Assembly (NCBI GenBank): GCA_004114245.1
Contig: QZWS01000167.1
Coordinates: 1 to 20,004 of the forward strand
Direction: 5' to 3'
From: Zoopage sp. CT-All
Lineage: Eukaryota; Zoopagomycota; Zoopagomycetes; Zoopagales; Zoopagaceae
DNA length: 20,004 nt
The notes beneath the pieces are model-generated. The model was not told where the DNA came from, made no database searches, and was given only the letters and a program-made list of their open reading frames with translations. Position numbers and translations under genes: made by a program. Of this stretch, positions 12,791 through 20,004 are shown one piece after another (position 1 is the stretch's first letter; each line of letters starts with the position of its first letter).

Positions 12791-15076
12791 ATGAGATGGT
12801 GCCTCGCTCGCTTTGCCAATGTGGCTTCACGACGCATCCACCCGCGCACTTCCTTATATCCTCACACCATCAAAAACTTTTTCTCTTCTGTGCACAGAAT
12901 GCCGACGGCAGCAGAGGCTTTGGCCCCATTGGCGGCGTCGGCCATCACATCATCCCCACTGGTCGACATCTTCCAGCCCGCCGCATTTGCCGCGCCACGT
13001 TTACGCCCGCTCTTTGGGCACGCGTTGCTCACAGCCCCAGATGGTTTGGCAGAAATGGCGCGCCGTGCGCTGTCTACGTGTCGAATGCTTGTTGATCGCA
13101 TTCATGCATCCGCCGAGGAATCTTCCCCCGGGTCTCACCTGATTGTGCAGCGCCTCGACAGGATCTCTGACACCCTGTGCCAGGTGCTGGATTTATGCGA
13201 GTTTGTGCGAAGCGTGGATCCGCGAGATGAGTACGCGCGTGTCGCGGATGAGGTGTTTGTCGAGCTGCATTCGTACATGAATGAGCTCAACACCGACCAG
13301 CGACTGTACGCGGCCCTAGATCGGTTCATAAACAGCTCTCGTTCTGGTGATGATGCGATAGAGTTGGATGTGGCGAGGCAATTTCGCTGGGATTTTCAGC
13401 AATCCGGCGTACACCTGTCCGCCTCGTCACGGCGCCAGTTTGTGGTGCTATCGGATCGTATCGGGCGTCTCTCACAGGCGTACCTGTCTACGAGCTCGTT
13501 TGCCAAAGAGGATGACGCTGATGGGAAAAGGATGGTATCGGTTTCTGTGGCGGATATCCCGCCATCCATGATCGAATCCAACGACGTGCACATTATCAAC
13601 GATCGTGCGTGGATATCGGCCAATTCACACGTCGCCATGCAGCTGTTGCGCCGCTCGATGCAAGAGCAAACCCGGCGGGATGTGTATCTTGCAGGATGCA
13701 CTGCAGATCCTCAAGAAATGGCCGTACTCGTTGACCTGATTCAGACTCGTTCTGAAATCGCAACTCTGGCCAGCGACGATGCGACCATGTCGTTTGCACG
13801 GTATTACCTGCAGGATAAGCTCCTCAAGACGCCCGAGGCAGTCCAACGGTTTCTTGCCTGGGAAACAAGTCGGAATCGACCGGGCTTGGCTCGAGAGTGC
13901 GAGGAGCTGCTGGCAGTCAAGAAAATGTTTCCGCATGCCGATGGCGCACGATTCTACCCCTGGGACCGAGAATTTTGCCTAGCCCAGCGCACAGTCAATC
14001 TCCCCACTCTAACACCGATTCGCTCCTACCTCGATTCTGGCCGCGTTGTCGCCGGCCTAGCACGGCTTTTGCAGACACTGTTCGGCATCTCCGTTGAGCC
14101 TGACGCGCTTCAGGGTGAGCAAACTTGGCACCGAGATGTTCGCAAGCTCGTTATCCGAGATGCGGAACGACGGCTCCTCGGCCACATATACCTGGATTTA
14201 TTCGAGCGTGATGGAAAGGATACGCAGCATGGTGCCGTGCACTACACTGTCCGATGTGCGCGCCGAATATTTGACGAAGAGACCACTGAATCGCCATCCG
14301 CTGCACGAGCATCGTGGACGATGCGGACGTCTGCAGTGAGCGGCAAAGAGAGCGTGCCCTGGCAGACGCCAATCGTCGCCCTTGTCGCCTCGTTCCGCCA
14401 TCCCAGCTCTGCAGTCGGTCTATCGCTGACCGAGATCGAGACGCTCTTCCACGAATTTGGCCACGCGCTACACACGATGCTTGGTCAGACCGAGTTTCAG
14501 CATACGTCGGGCACACGATGCGCAGCCGATCTCGTCGAGCTGCCGTCCGTGCTATTGGAGCGCTTTGTGCGCGATGAACGTGTGATGGTGCCGATGATGA
14601 AGTGCGAGAACCAAACTCGTGCTTTTGGTGTGTTCCGCGAGCATGTGGCACGGAATCGCGGAGGAATGCCGGCCATAGAAACCCAACTACAGGTCGACTA
14701 TGCTGCACTCGATCTGCACCTCCATTCACTGACCGTCGCAGATTCGGCTGCCGGCATCGGCGGGGCACTGGCTGCGTACTGTGCAAGCAACCAACACCAA
14801 AACATGCCTAGGTCCAGCGAGGACACCCGCTGGCTGCTAGCTATCCCACACATGGCAAGCTACCCAGCCTCGTACTATGCATACCCGCTCGCCAAATTTC
14901 TCTCTGAGCATGTCTGGCGGAAGCTATTTGCTTGCAATCCAGAGTCTTCCTCGGCTGGTGAGAGGCTGCGACACTCGCTGCTTTGCTGGGGCGGCACCCG
15001 GGACGGCTGGACGTGTATCGGAGAGCTGCTGCAGGACGCATCCATCGCCAATGGTGACATAGACTCGCTGCAGTAG
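12791..15076 (+). CDS. OCT1: Mitochondrial intermediate peptidase (M3 metallopeptidase)
   Basis: This 761-aa protein removes N-terminal octapeptides (in fungi, Oct1) from a subset of precursors already cut by the matrix processing peptidase. The zinc site HEFGH is at residues 554-558 (H554, E555, H558). The third ligand lies in the M3-typical GTRCAADLVELPS segment, probably E583. The C-terminal half also shows ASYPASYYAYPLAKFLSEHVW, a family-like block. I chose ATG 12791 because it begins MRWCLARFANVASRRIHPR, an Arg-rich, acid-free presequence expected for a matrix protein; ATG 12725 would put an acidic peptide in front. Length matches the family (about 770 aa in yeast). It is intronless. The next gene, COX6, also encodes a mitochondrial protein and is in the same direction 263 bases downstream. 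Confidence 0.93.
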   Translation: MRWCLARFANVASRRIHPRTSLYPHTIKNFFSSVHRMPTAAEALAPLAASAITSSPLVDIFQPAAFAAPRLRPLFGHALLTAPDGLAEMARRALSTCRMLVDRIHASAEESSPGSHLIVQRLDRISDTLCQVLDLCEFVRSVDPRDEYARVADEVFVELHSYMNELNTDQRLYAALDRFINSSRSGDDAIELDVARQFRWDFQQSGVHLSASSRRQFVVLSDRIGRLSQAYLSTSSFAKEDDADGKRMVSVSVADIPPSMIESNDVHIINDRAWISANSHVAMQLLRRSMQEQTRRDVYLAGCTADPQEMAVLVDLIQTRSEIATLASDDATMSFARYYLQDKLLKTPEAVQRFLAWETSRNRPGLARECEELLAVKKMFPHADGARFYPWDREFCLAQRTVNLPTLTPIRSYLDSGRVVAGLARLLQTLFGISVEPDALQGEQTWHRDVRKLVIRDAERRLLGHIYLDLFERDGKDTQHGAVHYTVRCARRIFDEETTESPSAARASWTMRTSAVSGKESVPWQTPIVALVASFRHPSSAVGLSLTEIETLFHEFGHALHTMLGQTEFQHTSGTRCAADLVELPSVLLERFVRDERVMVPMMKCENQTRAFGVFREHVARNRGGMPAIETQLQVDYAALDLHLHSLTVADSAAGIGGALAAYCASNQHQNMPRSSEDTRWLLAIPHMASYPASYYAYPLAKFLSEHVWRKLFACNPESSSAGERLRHSLLCWGGTRDGWTCIGELLQDASIANGDIDSLQ

Positions 15077-15339
15077 TTTGATTGTGGAGAGTGCATATTG
15101 GATTGGGATTATGCAAGCGCGAATCACCAGGCCAAGCGCTTCGCAGTTCTCCGCTGAATTATTGCCTGCGATGGTGCTCTCGGTGCTTCTGCAGCCGCGA
15201 TATCCTGACACCTCTGGCGCATACTGAGCGGAGGTGGATCACAAAGTCGGATTTTCTCCCTCTCCTGCTTTGGCCTCTGCGGCATCGACTGCCTACTCTA
15301 TCCGCGACACCCGCCAGCCTCCGCCGCCGTCAGCATCGC

Positions 15340-15753
15340 ATGTTCGCGCGCAGATTTGCCCCGCAGGCTGCTCGTGCGGCCGCCACTCGCGCCGTTTCCG
15401 CGCCATTGCCTCCCGCCGCGCTCATCCCCCGCCGATATGCCCACGCCCCCGCCGAATCATTCGAGGCTTTCACCGAGCGCTACACCCGCTTCTTCGCTGA
15501 CTGCTCCGATCTGTTTGAGCTCCAGCGTGGCCTCAACAACTGCTTCGCCTACGACCTCGTGCCTGCCCCTGCCGTCGTCGAGGCTGCCTTGCGCGCTGCT
15601 CGCAGAATGAATGATTACGCCACCGCTGTGCGCGTTCTCGAAGGCGTTAAAGAAAAGGTTGAAAACGAGCGGCAATACGCCGACTACTTGTCCGTGCTTA
15701 AGGATGTCAGGGAAGAGCTCGGCGTCGATACCAAGGAGGAATTGGGGTTCTAG
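15340..15753 (+). CDS. COX6: Cytochrome c oxidase subunit VI (mammalian Va), mitochondrial
   Basis: This 137-aa protein is a nuclear-encoded, matrix-facing peripheral subunit of respiratory complex IV. The first ~37 residues (MFARRFAPQAARAAATRAVS..RRYAHA) form an Arg/Ala-rich presequence. The mature part matches the family: ESFEAFTERYTRFFADCSDLFELQRGLNNCFAYDLVP, then RRMNDYATAVRVLEGVKEKV and a C-terminal LGVDTKEELGF. The open frame extends upstream to 15082, but the presequence and family length support ATG 15340. There is no intron. Confidence 0.95.
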   Translation: MFARRFAPQAARAAATRAVSAPLPPAALIPRRYAHAPAESFEAFTERYTRFFADCSDLFELQRGLNNCFAYDLVPAPAVVEAALRAARRMNDYATAVRVLEGVKEKVENERQYADYLSVLKDVREELGVDTKEELGF

Positions 15754-16288
15754 TGTCTCGCGAATATATTTTTTGCGAAGAAAATGTATACTGCATTGCT
15801 GAGTGGTAGCATGGGAAGCAGTGCTATATATATGCGACTGCAGTATTTATGCCTTGGGGAGTGTGACTTGTGCAATGCATGATGTGGTGTCTATTGCGTG
15901 AATCAAGTTAGGAGTTGTGTGATGCCACTTGGTACAAACTATGTTGTCAGAGAAGAGTTAGTAGAGCATTAAGTTGGAGATTCAGACTCTTCATCTGTTG
16001 TTGGATTGTAAAAACTGTAGTTATACTACCAATATTGTGCACACTGGTTGCTTTGTTATATGATAATAGTAAACTAATATATAATAATATGCAGGTAGAC
16101 TGTTTAGCCATTTATAATCCCTATTGCATACTAAGCAGCATAATTACTGACCTCTATTGCAGTTTAATATTTAGATCTTAATGCTGCAATTTATTCAACT
16201 GCATTGCTCCGCTATTGTTCATAGCATCACCATGTGACCTGACAAACCTTGCCACCTTCCGCAGACTTCACAGAACTCCCATAGAATC
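15754..16288. other. AT-rich intergenic region, no supported gene
   Basis: About 535 bases, strikingly AT-rich between 15980 and 16200. The first part holds the probable 3' end of COX6. An 88-codon plus-strand frame (15915-16181) is Cys/Leu/Ile-rich with no recognisable motif and is probably not coding. The last 60 bases (16229-16288) are shared with the upstream flank of the paralogue at 19624 and may be a promoter/5' UTR. Confidence 0.5.
16229..16288 (+). repeat. Conserved 5' flank shared with the paralogue at 19567-19623
   Basis: The bases before the start codon resemble 19567-19623. Both begin ACCATGTG, share CGCAG..CTCA/TTCAC..GAA and end in ATAGAATC directly before ATGAGC. The similarity shows that the duplicated unit includes at least the 5' UTR and perhaps the core promoter. 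Confidence 0.65.
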
Positions 16289-17182
16289 ATGAGCGTCTGC
16301 TACACAATTTACATCATGCTATTTGCCGCTATTGTTGCTAGAAGTGCACGCGTTGAGCCATCCTTTGAATATCCTCTAGTCAAAGGAGATGATTGGGACC
16401 CATTCGACCCTGCTTCCTATGGAATGCCGCCTCTGAGGGACAATCCAGAGCTCTTTCCTTTCAGCAGTATCTCCAATCATGTTAGTGACGACAGGACTTT
16501 GCCACCAACCCCAGCATATCAAGCCACCGTTCTGCAACCTGCTGCCATTCAGCCCGCTGCCATTCAACACGCTGTCAATCACAACCTGGGAGCACCGCCA
16601 GTTCATCCTGCTTTTTATTATGACTCTACTCATTCTACTGCTGCCAGCACAGCCGAGCCTAGCCGTAGTTCCGCTCAACTTGGGGCTAAGCAGGCCGCTG
16701 CAAAGACCCCGCAGGGCATTACAAAACGATCAGAGACTCGTATATCACAAGATGCCACAGCACCACGTTCTGCACTACATTCAAACACCAGCCAAGCCCC
16801 AACAATCCAATCCAAGAATCCCTTTATACCCAAGCCAAAAGCCTCTTATAAGCATAAAGATGGTTCAAAACCCATTGCGAGATCCTCTGCTGTCAGAAGT
16901 GCACGCCATACTGCTTTTGATGCATTGCCTGAGCCAACAAAAGAAGAAATGTGTAGGTACCTGATGAAGGAGGTTACTTGCAAGTATTCGTCGTGCAAAC
17001 TTATTCTAATGTTTGGTAATCTTTGGAATCATTATCAGGTTGATCATGGAGAGCAATATCCCACAAATAGCATCAAATGCCTAACCTGTGGACACCCAGT
17101 GCTAATGAACAGATTTCGCTACGAGCATATGTATGGTACGAAGCATTGGAAGGATTGTGGTGGCGGTGAAGTAGAAATATAG
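16289..17182 (+). CDS. Predicted secreted protein with two C2H2-like zinc fingers (unrecognised family, copy 1)
   Basis: This 297-aa protein starts with a probable signal peptide (MSVCYTIYIMLFAAIVARSA). A Pro/Ala/Ser/His-rich linker follows, containing a small tandem repeat (PAAIQPAAIQHA). A Lys/Arg-rich stretch around residues 175-205 precedes a compact C-terminal domain. There two finger-like motifs can be read: C-x4-C-x11-H-x4-H and C-x2-C-x12-H-x5-H, about 20 residues apart. The order (secretion signal, disordered linker, basic stretch, zinc fingers) would fit a secreted effector or a cell-surface protein. A single-pass membrane anchor or a nuclear protein with a chance hydrophobic start cannot be excluded. 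It sits in an AT-rich island with codon use poorer in GC than its neighbours. A paralogue begins at 19624. I do not recognise the family. Confidence 0.75.
   Translation: MSVCYTIYIMLFAAIVARSARVEPSFEYPLVKGDDWDPFDPASYGMPPLRDNPELFPFSSISNHVSDDRTLPPTPAYQATVLQPAAIQPAAIQHAVNHNLGAPPVHPAFYYDSTHSTAASTAEPSRSSAQLGAKQAAAKTPQGITKRSETRISQDATAPRSALHSNTSQAPTIQSKNPFIPKPKASYKHKDGSKPIARSSAVRSARHTAFDALPEPTKEEMCRYLMKEVTCKYSSCKLILMFGNLWNHYQVDHGEQYPTNSIKCLTCGHPVLMNRFRYEHMYGTKHWKDCGGGEVEI
16532..16571 (+). repeat. Short tandem repeat in the secreted protein gene (15-bp unit)
   Basis: Two and a half copies of a 15-base unit (CCTGCTGCCATTCAG, CCCGCTGCCATTCAA, then a decayed CACGCTGTCAATCAC) encode PAAIQPAAIQHAVNH. The paralogue at 19624 has a single QPVANH at the equivalent place, so the expansion happened in this copy or was lost in the other. 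Confidence 0.7.
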
Positions 17183-17514
17183 GTTGTGCTGGCGTAAATC
17201 ACAAGCACATTGAATATCTTATTTCTCCAGCCATTATAACTTGAGGCTGTTCTTTGCCAAGGTGGAATTTGAAGTGAAGCAACCATCTGAGCCAAGTACT
17301 TCAGGTCAAGGGAATGTAAACAAGCTTGTTTATAAGACCACTTGCATAACTATTATGACATTATTATATGCACGGGACTGCTTGACCACTTCTATATTGA
17401 ATTGCATTGCTTTGGCAATGCCGCGTCTGCTGGGCTACAACGTAAAGTCCAACTGACTGGCAAATTCACGCTGGCTGCTGGTCTTGACTGCTTCGATGCC
17501 TTGTTGCCAACTCC
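17183..17514. other. AT-rich spacer before the sirtuin gene
   Basis: A 332-base stretch with no supported gene. It holds the probable 3' UTR of the secreted protein gene and the sirtuin promoter region. Short frames (17241-17456) show no motif. Confidence 0.5.
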
Positions 17515-18975
17515 ATGTTGGGCCATGCTGATTCAGTCCCGACCAGCGCCGCATCCATCAGCTCCATGCACATATCCACAGACGATGGCGATCCCTGCCC
17601 CTCGGGTGCTACTGTCACGATCGCCCAACACTCGTCCGGCACTGCCTTCTCGCCTCCTGCATCATTCATTCCTGCCCTGCCTCAACCTTCCTCCCGCGGC
17701 CGCCAGCAGCCATGCCCGCCGAACTCATCTAGTAGCATCTCCAGCACAGCGTCCAATATATCCGCTGCATCATCGCGCCCGCCACCACGCGAGCGCCACG
17801 CCCTCACGCCCGCCCAACTCCGCACACGATTCCCGGACCGCGCTATCCTCCAGTCCGGGTCCCTTGCATCCCTCGTTGATTGGTGGCAGACCTCAAATGG
17901 AGGCCATGGGCCGCAGAGGATTATTGTGATGTGCGGCGCGGGGGTATCCACCGCCGCGGGGATCCCCGACTTTCGGTCGCCTGGCACCGGGCTCTACTCA
18001 AACCTCGCTAAATTTGATCTTCCCTACGCCGAAGCCATCTTCGATGTTGACTACTTCCGGGAAAAGCCAGAGGCGTTCTACGCGTTGGCGCGAGAGCTCT
18101 ACCCGGGGCAATTCAAGCCCACACTGTCACACTACTTCATACGGCTGCTGTCCGAGAAGGGGCGATTGCTGCGGCTCTATACCCAAAACATTGATACCCT
18201 GGAGCGCGTCGCTGGAATCACCGAAGACGTGCTCGTGGAGGCCCATGGATCATTCCACCGTGCCGCCTGTATTGACTGCAAGGCAGACCAGGACACAGAG
18301 TACGTGCGTGCCCGGATCCTCGCTGGTGCGATTCCGCGGTGCACGGCCTGCCTCCACGGCTGCGTGAAACCATGCATCACGTTCTTTGGCGAATCTCTTC
18401 CGCAGCGCTACCACGACATGTCTACCGTGGACTTCAAAAAATGCGATCTTCTCATCGTCATGGGAACATCCCTTAAAGTTCATCCATTTGCATCGCTCAT
18501 CGACGCCGTTGGAAGAAAGACCCCCCGGTTACTCGTAAACCGCGAGATCGTTGGGGTGCGCAACCTGGCACGGTTCGGGTTTGATTTTGATGGCTCCGTG
18601 GCAAAATATCGGCGTGATGCGGTATACCAAGGTTCGTGCGATGACGGGGTCCGAGAGCTGACACGGCTGCTTGGGTGGGAGGATGAGTTGGTCGAGTTAT
18701 GGCGGCGCGATCATGCTAGGATTGATGAGAGAGTGGAAGGGACCGTGGTTGAAGGTGAGTTTGGTAATAAGGCGGCGGTAGATGCTGGAGTGGGGAGTGA
18801 CGAGTTACTGGCAGCAATGCTCGAGAGAGTGCATCTCGTGGCAGACCATGTGCCGATCAATGAGGTCGCACCGGGCAAAGACGTGATCGAAGCGAGTGCT
18901 GCAGCAGATACGGTAAAAAGTAGCGATCTGGAACGTGGACATGCGGAGGTAAGAATTACTGGAACGGAAGTCTAG
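17515..18975 (+). CDS. NAD-dependent protein deacylase, class I sirtuin (Hst2/SIRT2-like)
   Basis: The 486-aa protein has a complete Sir2 core from about residue 130 to 375. The core shows the NAD-binding GAGVSTAAGIPDFRSPGTGLY (from G141), TQNIDTLERVAG, catalytic H244 in EAHGSFH, and a structural zinc site of four Cys (C252, C255, C276, C279). Further landmarks are KPCITFFGESLP, VMGTSLKVHPFA and LLVNRE. Class I sirtuins remove acetyl groups from histones and other proteins. The core pattern is closest to the cytosolic/nuclear Hst2-SIRT2 subgroup by eye. The first ~95 residues are Ser/Pro-rich and probably disordered, so the true start could be an in-frame internal ATG such as the Met of MHISTDDGD. 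The last ~110 residues are acidic and not conserved. It is intronless and lies between the two secreted zinc-finger paralogues. Confidence 0.95.
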   Translation: MLGHADSVPTSAASISSMHISTDDGDPCPSGATVTIAQHSSGTAFSPPASFIPALPQPSSRGRQQPCPPNSSSSISSTASNISAASSRPPPRERHALTPAQLRTRFPDRAILQSGSLASLVDWWQTSNGGHGPQRIIVMCGAGVSTAAGIPDFRSPGTGLYSNLAKFDLPYAEAIFDVDYFREKPEAFYALARELYPGQFKPTLSHYFIRLLSEKGRLLRLYTQNIDTLERVAGITEDVLVEAHGSFHRAACIDCKADQDTEYVRARILAGAIPRCTACLHGCVKPCITFFGESLPQRYHDMSTVDFKKCDLLIVMGTSLKVHPFASLIDAVGRKTPRLLVNREIVGVRNLARFGFDFDGSVAKYRRDAVYQGSCDDGVRELTRLLGWEDELVELWRRDHARIDERVEGTVVEGEFGNKAAVDAGVGSDELLAAMLERVHLVADHVPINEVAPGKDVIEASAAADTVKSSDLERGHAEVRITGTEV

Positions 18976-19478
18976 ACAAAGGAGTACACGATGTAATGCT
19001 GTCCATATATAAATCAAGCAAGTTGTCGGTTTGTAATATAGCCATTCATAGCAGCCACTGAATGATGAGCATCATCACGAATCTGACAGAAATCAGAGAC
19101 AAGGATCAGAGATGGTAGAAATAATTTCAGCAAGGGGAGATTGAGTGTATTGGCTCAACACTGGTATTAGCATAGCAGAGGGAAAAGAAAATATCCTTGG
19201 AACCAGGCTGAGTAGCAGCTGCTTGCATAAACCTGTGAGCCTTTCTGTTGATATCACCATCACCCTGCCATTGCTGGGAAAGACTACATACAGCATACAA
19301 GGATTGATCATATAGTCTGCAGAATAGAGATATTTCTACTTTACTGTCAGGTATGCATCCTCACACTATCTGCCTGCAGGGATGTGGTCAAAGTTGGTGT
19401 CCATGTATTGTCATTTGCTAGTTTAGATTACAAGAGAAGTGAGAAAAAGCACGAGGATAAAGCATGGTTGCTCATTGC

Positions 19479-19548
19479 CAGGGGTGTTTATTTTAGGCGC
19501 CTGCTTTCATTATTCAAAAGAACCAAGCGCCTAAAATAAGCACCCTTG
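19479..19548. repeat. 25-bp inverted repeat (hairpin), 20-base loop
   Basis: The left arm 19479-19503 and the right arm 19524-19548 are reverse complements at 22 of 25 positions. The core of each arm is TATTTTAGGCGC and its complement. The three mismatches are all transitions, so in one transcribed strand they would become G-U pairs. It ends 76 bases before the start codon of the downstream gene. It could be a small foldback/MITE-like element, a cruciform or a regulatory hairpin. Confidence 0.8.
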
Positions 19549-19550
19549 TT

Positions 19551-19556
19551 TATATA
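19551..19556 (+). promoter_or_regulatory. TATA box upstream of the second secreted-protein gene
   Basis: TATATA lies 68 bases before the start codon at 19624 and directly after the inverted repeat. The distance suits a fungal core promoter, but the call rests on sequence and position only. Confidence 0.45.
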
Positions 19557-19566
19557 GACTGGCCTG

Positions 19567-19623
19567 ACCATGTGGCAACCTTTGGCATATTTGCGCAGCC
19601 CTCACCGAAACTCCAATAGAATC
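19567..19623 (+). repeat. Conserved 5' flank, second copy
   Basis: Matches 16229-16288 upstream of the first paralogue, from ACCATGTG to ATAGAATC, with several small insertions or deletions. Confidence 0.65.
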
Positions 19624-20004
19624 ATGAGCATCCGTCACACACTTTTCATCATCGTATTTGCCGCCGTTGCCGCCAGAAGCGCACGCATTGAGTCAATCTT
19701 TGATTATCCTCCAGGCAAAAGAGATGATTGTCGTGGCATGTACGAGGACGAGTATTGGCGGATAATTGATGCTACCCTCGGATTGCCACATCCGCGTATC
19801 AACCAGGGGCACTCTCATTTCAGCAATAACGCCGATCTTGGTGGTGATGACAGGGCTTTGCCACCGCCCCTACCACAAGCCACCGCCCCACAGCCTGTTG
19901 CCAATCACAACCCGGGATCACCGCCAATTCTTCCTTCCCTTTGTGATGACACTCCTTGGTCCACTGTTGACAGTGCACCCGAGCGTAGCCGTAGTTCCGC
20001 TCGA
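19624..20004 (+). CDS. Predicted secreted protein, paralogue of the gene at 16289 (cut by window end)
   Basis: An ATG at 19624 opens 127 codons that run off the window. The N-terminus MSIRHTLFIIVFAAVAARSA is a better signal peptide than that of copy 1 and shares FAA-x-x-ARSAR-[VI]-E with it. Further shared blocks are FDYP/FEYP, DDRALPP/DDRTLPP, VANHNPGSPP/VNHNLGAPP and the final ERSRSSA/EPSRSSA. Copy 2 has an insertion of about 20 residues (around Met-Tyr-Glu-Asp) and lacks the PAAIQ repeat. The zinc-finger part would lie beyond the window; its presence is inferred from copy 1. The two copies flank the sirtuin gene as direct repeats about 3.3 kb apart. Confidence 0.8.
   Translation, partial: MSIRHTLFIIVFAAVAARSARIESIFDYPPGKRDDCRGMYEDEYWRIIDATLGLPHPRINQGHSHFSNNADLGGDDRALPPPLPQATAPQPVANHNPGSPPILPSLCDDTPWSTVDSAPERSRSSAR

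Larger units (their letters stand above)
18976..19623. other. AT-rich intergenic region with an inverted repeat near its end
   Basis: About 650 bases without a supported gene. The first part is the sirtuin 3' region. A minus-strand frame (19311-19093) has no motif. A strong inverted repeat at 19479-19548, a TATA box and the conserved 5' flank lie just before the gene at 19624. Confidence 0.5.

Noticed and set aside
14151-14786. Minus-strand frame of 211 codons opposite OCT1
   Set aside because: It overlaps the zinc-site region of the peptidase on the other strand and has no motif.
15915-16181. 88-codon frame rich in Cys, Leu and Ile
   Set aside because: It lies in AT-rich spacer, has no signal peptide or domain pattern, and its composition follows the base composition of the region.
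15995-16210. Possible solo LTR (TGTTGGATT start in AT-rich sequence)
   Set aside because: No matching TG..CA terminal inverted ends, primer site or flanking duplication could be found.
19093-19311. Minus-strand frame of 72 codons
   Set aside because: No motif, no homology recognised and AT-rich spacer context.

Overview
The window looks like nuclear DNA of a fungus. It holds short spliceosomal introns (40-53 nt), a eukaryotic tRNA-Ser with internal A and B boxes, mitochondrial presequence proteins (Oct1/MIP peptidase, COX6) and a CCHC Gag-type LINE. I cannot name the species or phylum. Core genes are fairly GC-rich; the spacers around 1870-2100, 15760-16290, 17180-17510 and 18980-19620 are visibly AT-rich and carry the lineage-specific material.

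Layout. 1-1591 (minus): the 3' part of ORF1 and the first 29 codons of ORF2 of a non-LTR retrotransposon, joined by an 8-nt ORF overlap; its 5' end lies about 190 bp upstream of the tRNA gene. 1784-1865 (plus): tRNA-Ser(GCT). 2126-3919 (plus): GH18 chitinase-like protein with no signal peptide and an altered catalytic motif. 4080-8050 (plus): SMC5 in 13 exons; all 12 introns could be placed from phase and family motifs. 8297-12376 (plus): three open stretches that splice in phase into one protein of about 1330 aa, ankyrin repeats followed by coiled coil and a Ser-rich tail. 12791-15076 (plus): mitochondrial intermediate peptidase. 15340-15753 (plus): cytochrome c oxidase subunit VI/Va. 16289-17182 (plus): unrecognised predicted secreted protein with two C2H2-like zinc fingers. 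17515-18975 (plus): class I (Hst2/SIRT2-like) sirtuin. 19624-window end (plus): truncated paralogue of the secreted zinc-finger protein, preceded by a near-perfect 25-bp inverted repeat.

Apart from the LINE, every recognisable gene lies on the plus strand. SMC5 serves DNA repair in the SMC5/6 complex; Oct1 and COX6 are adjacent mitochondrial genes (presequence processing and complex IV); the sirtuin is an NAD-dependent deacylase. The most novel items are the two secreted zinc-finger paralogues flanking the sirtuin gene, the ankyrin/coiled-coil gene that only appears after splicing, and the GH18 protein with a Cys in its catalytic motif. No CRISPR, plasmid or bacterial-type features are present.
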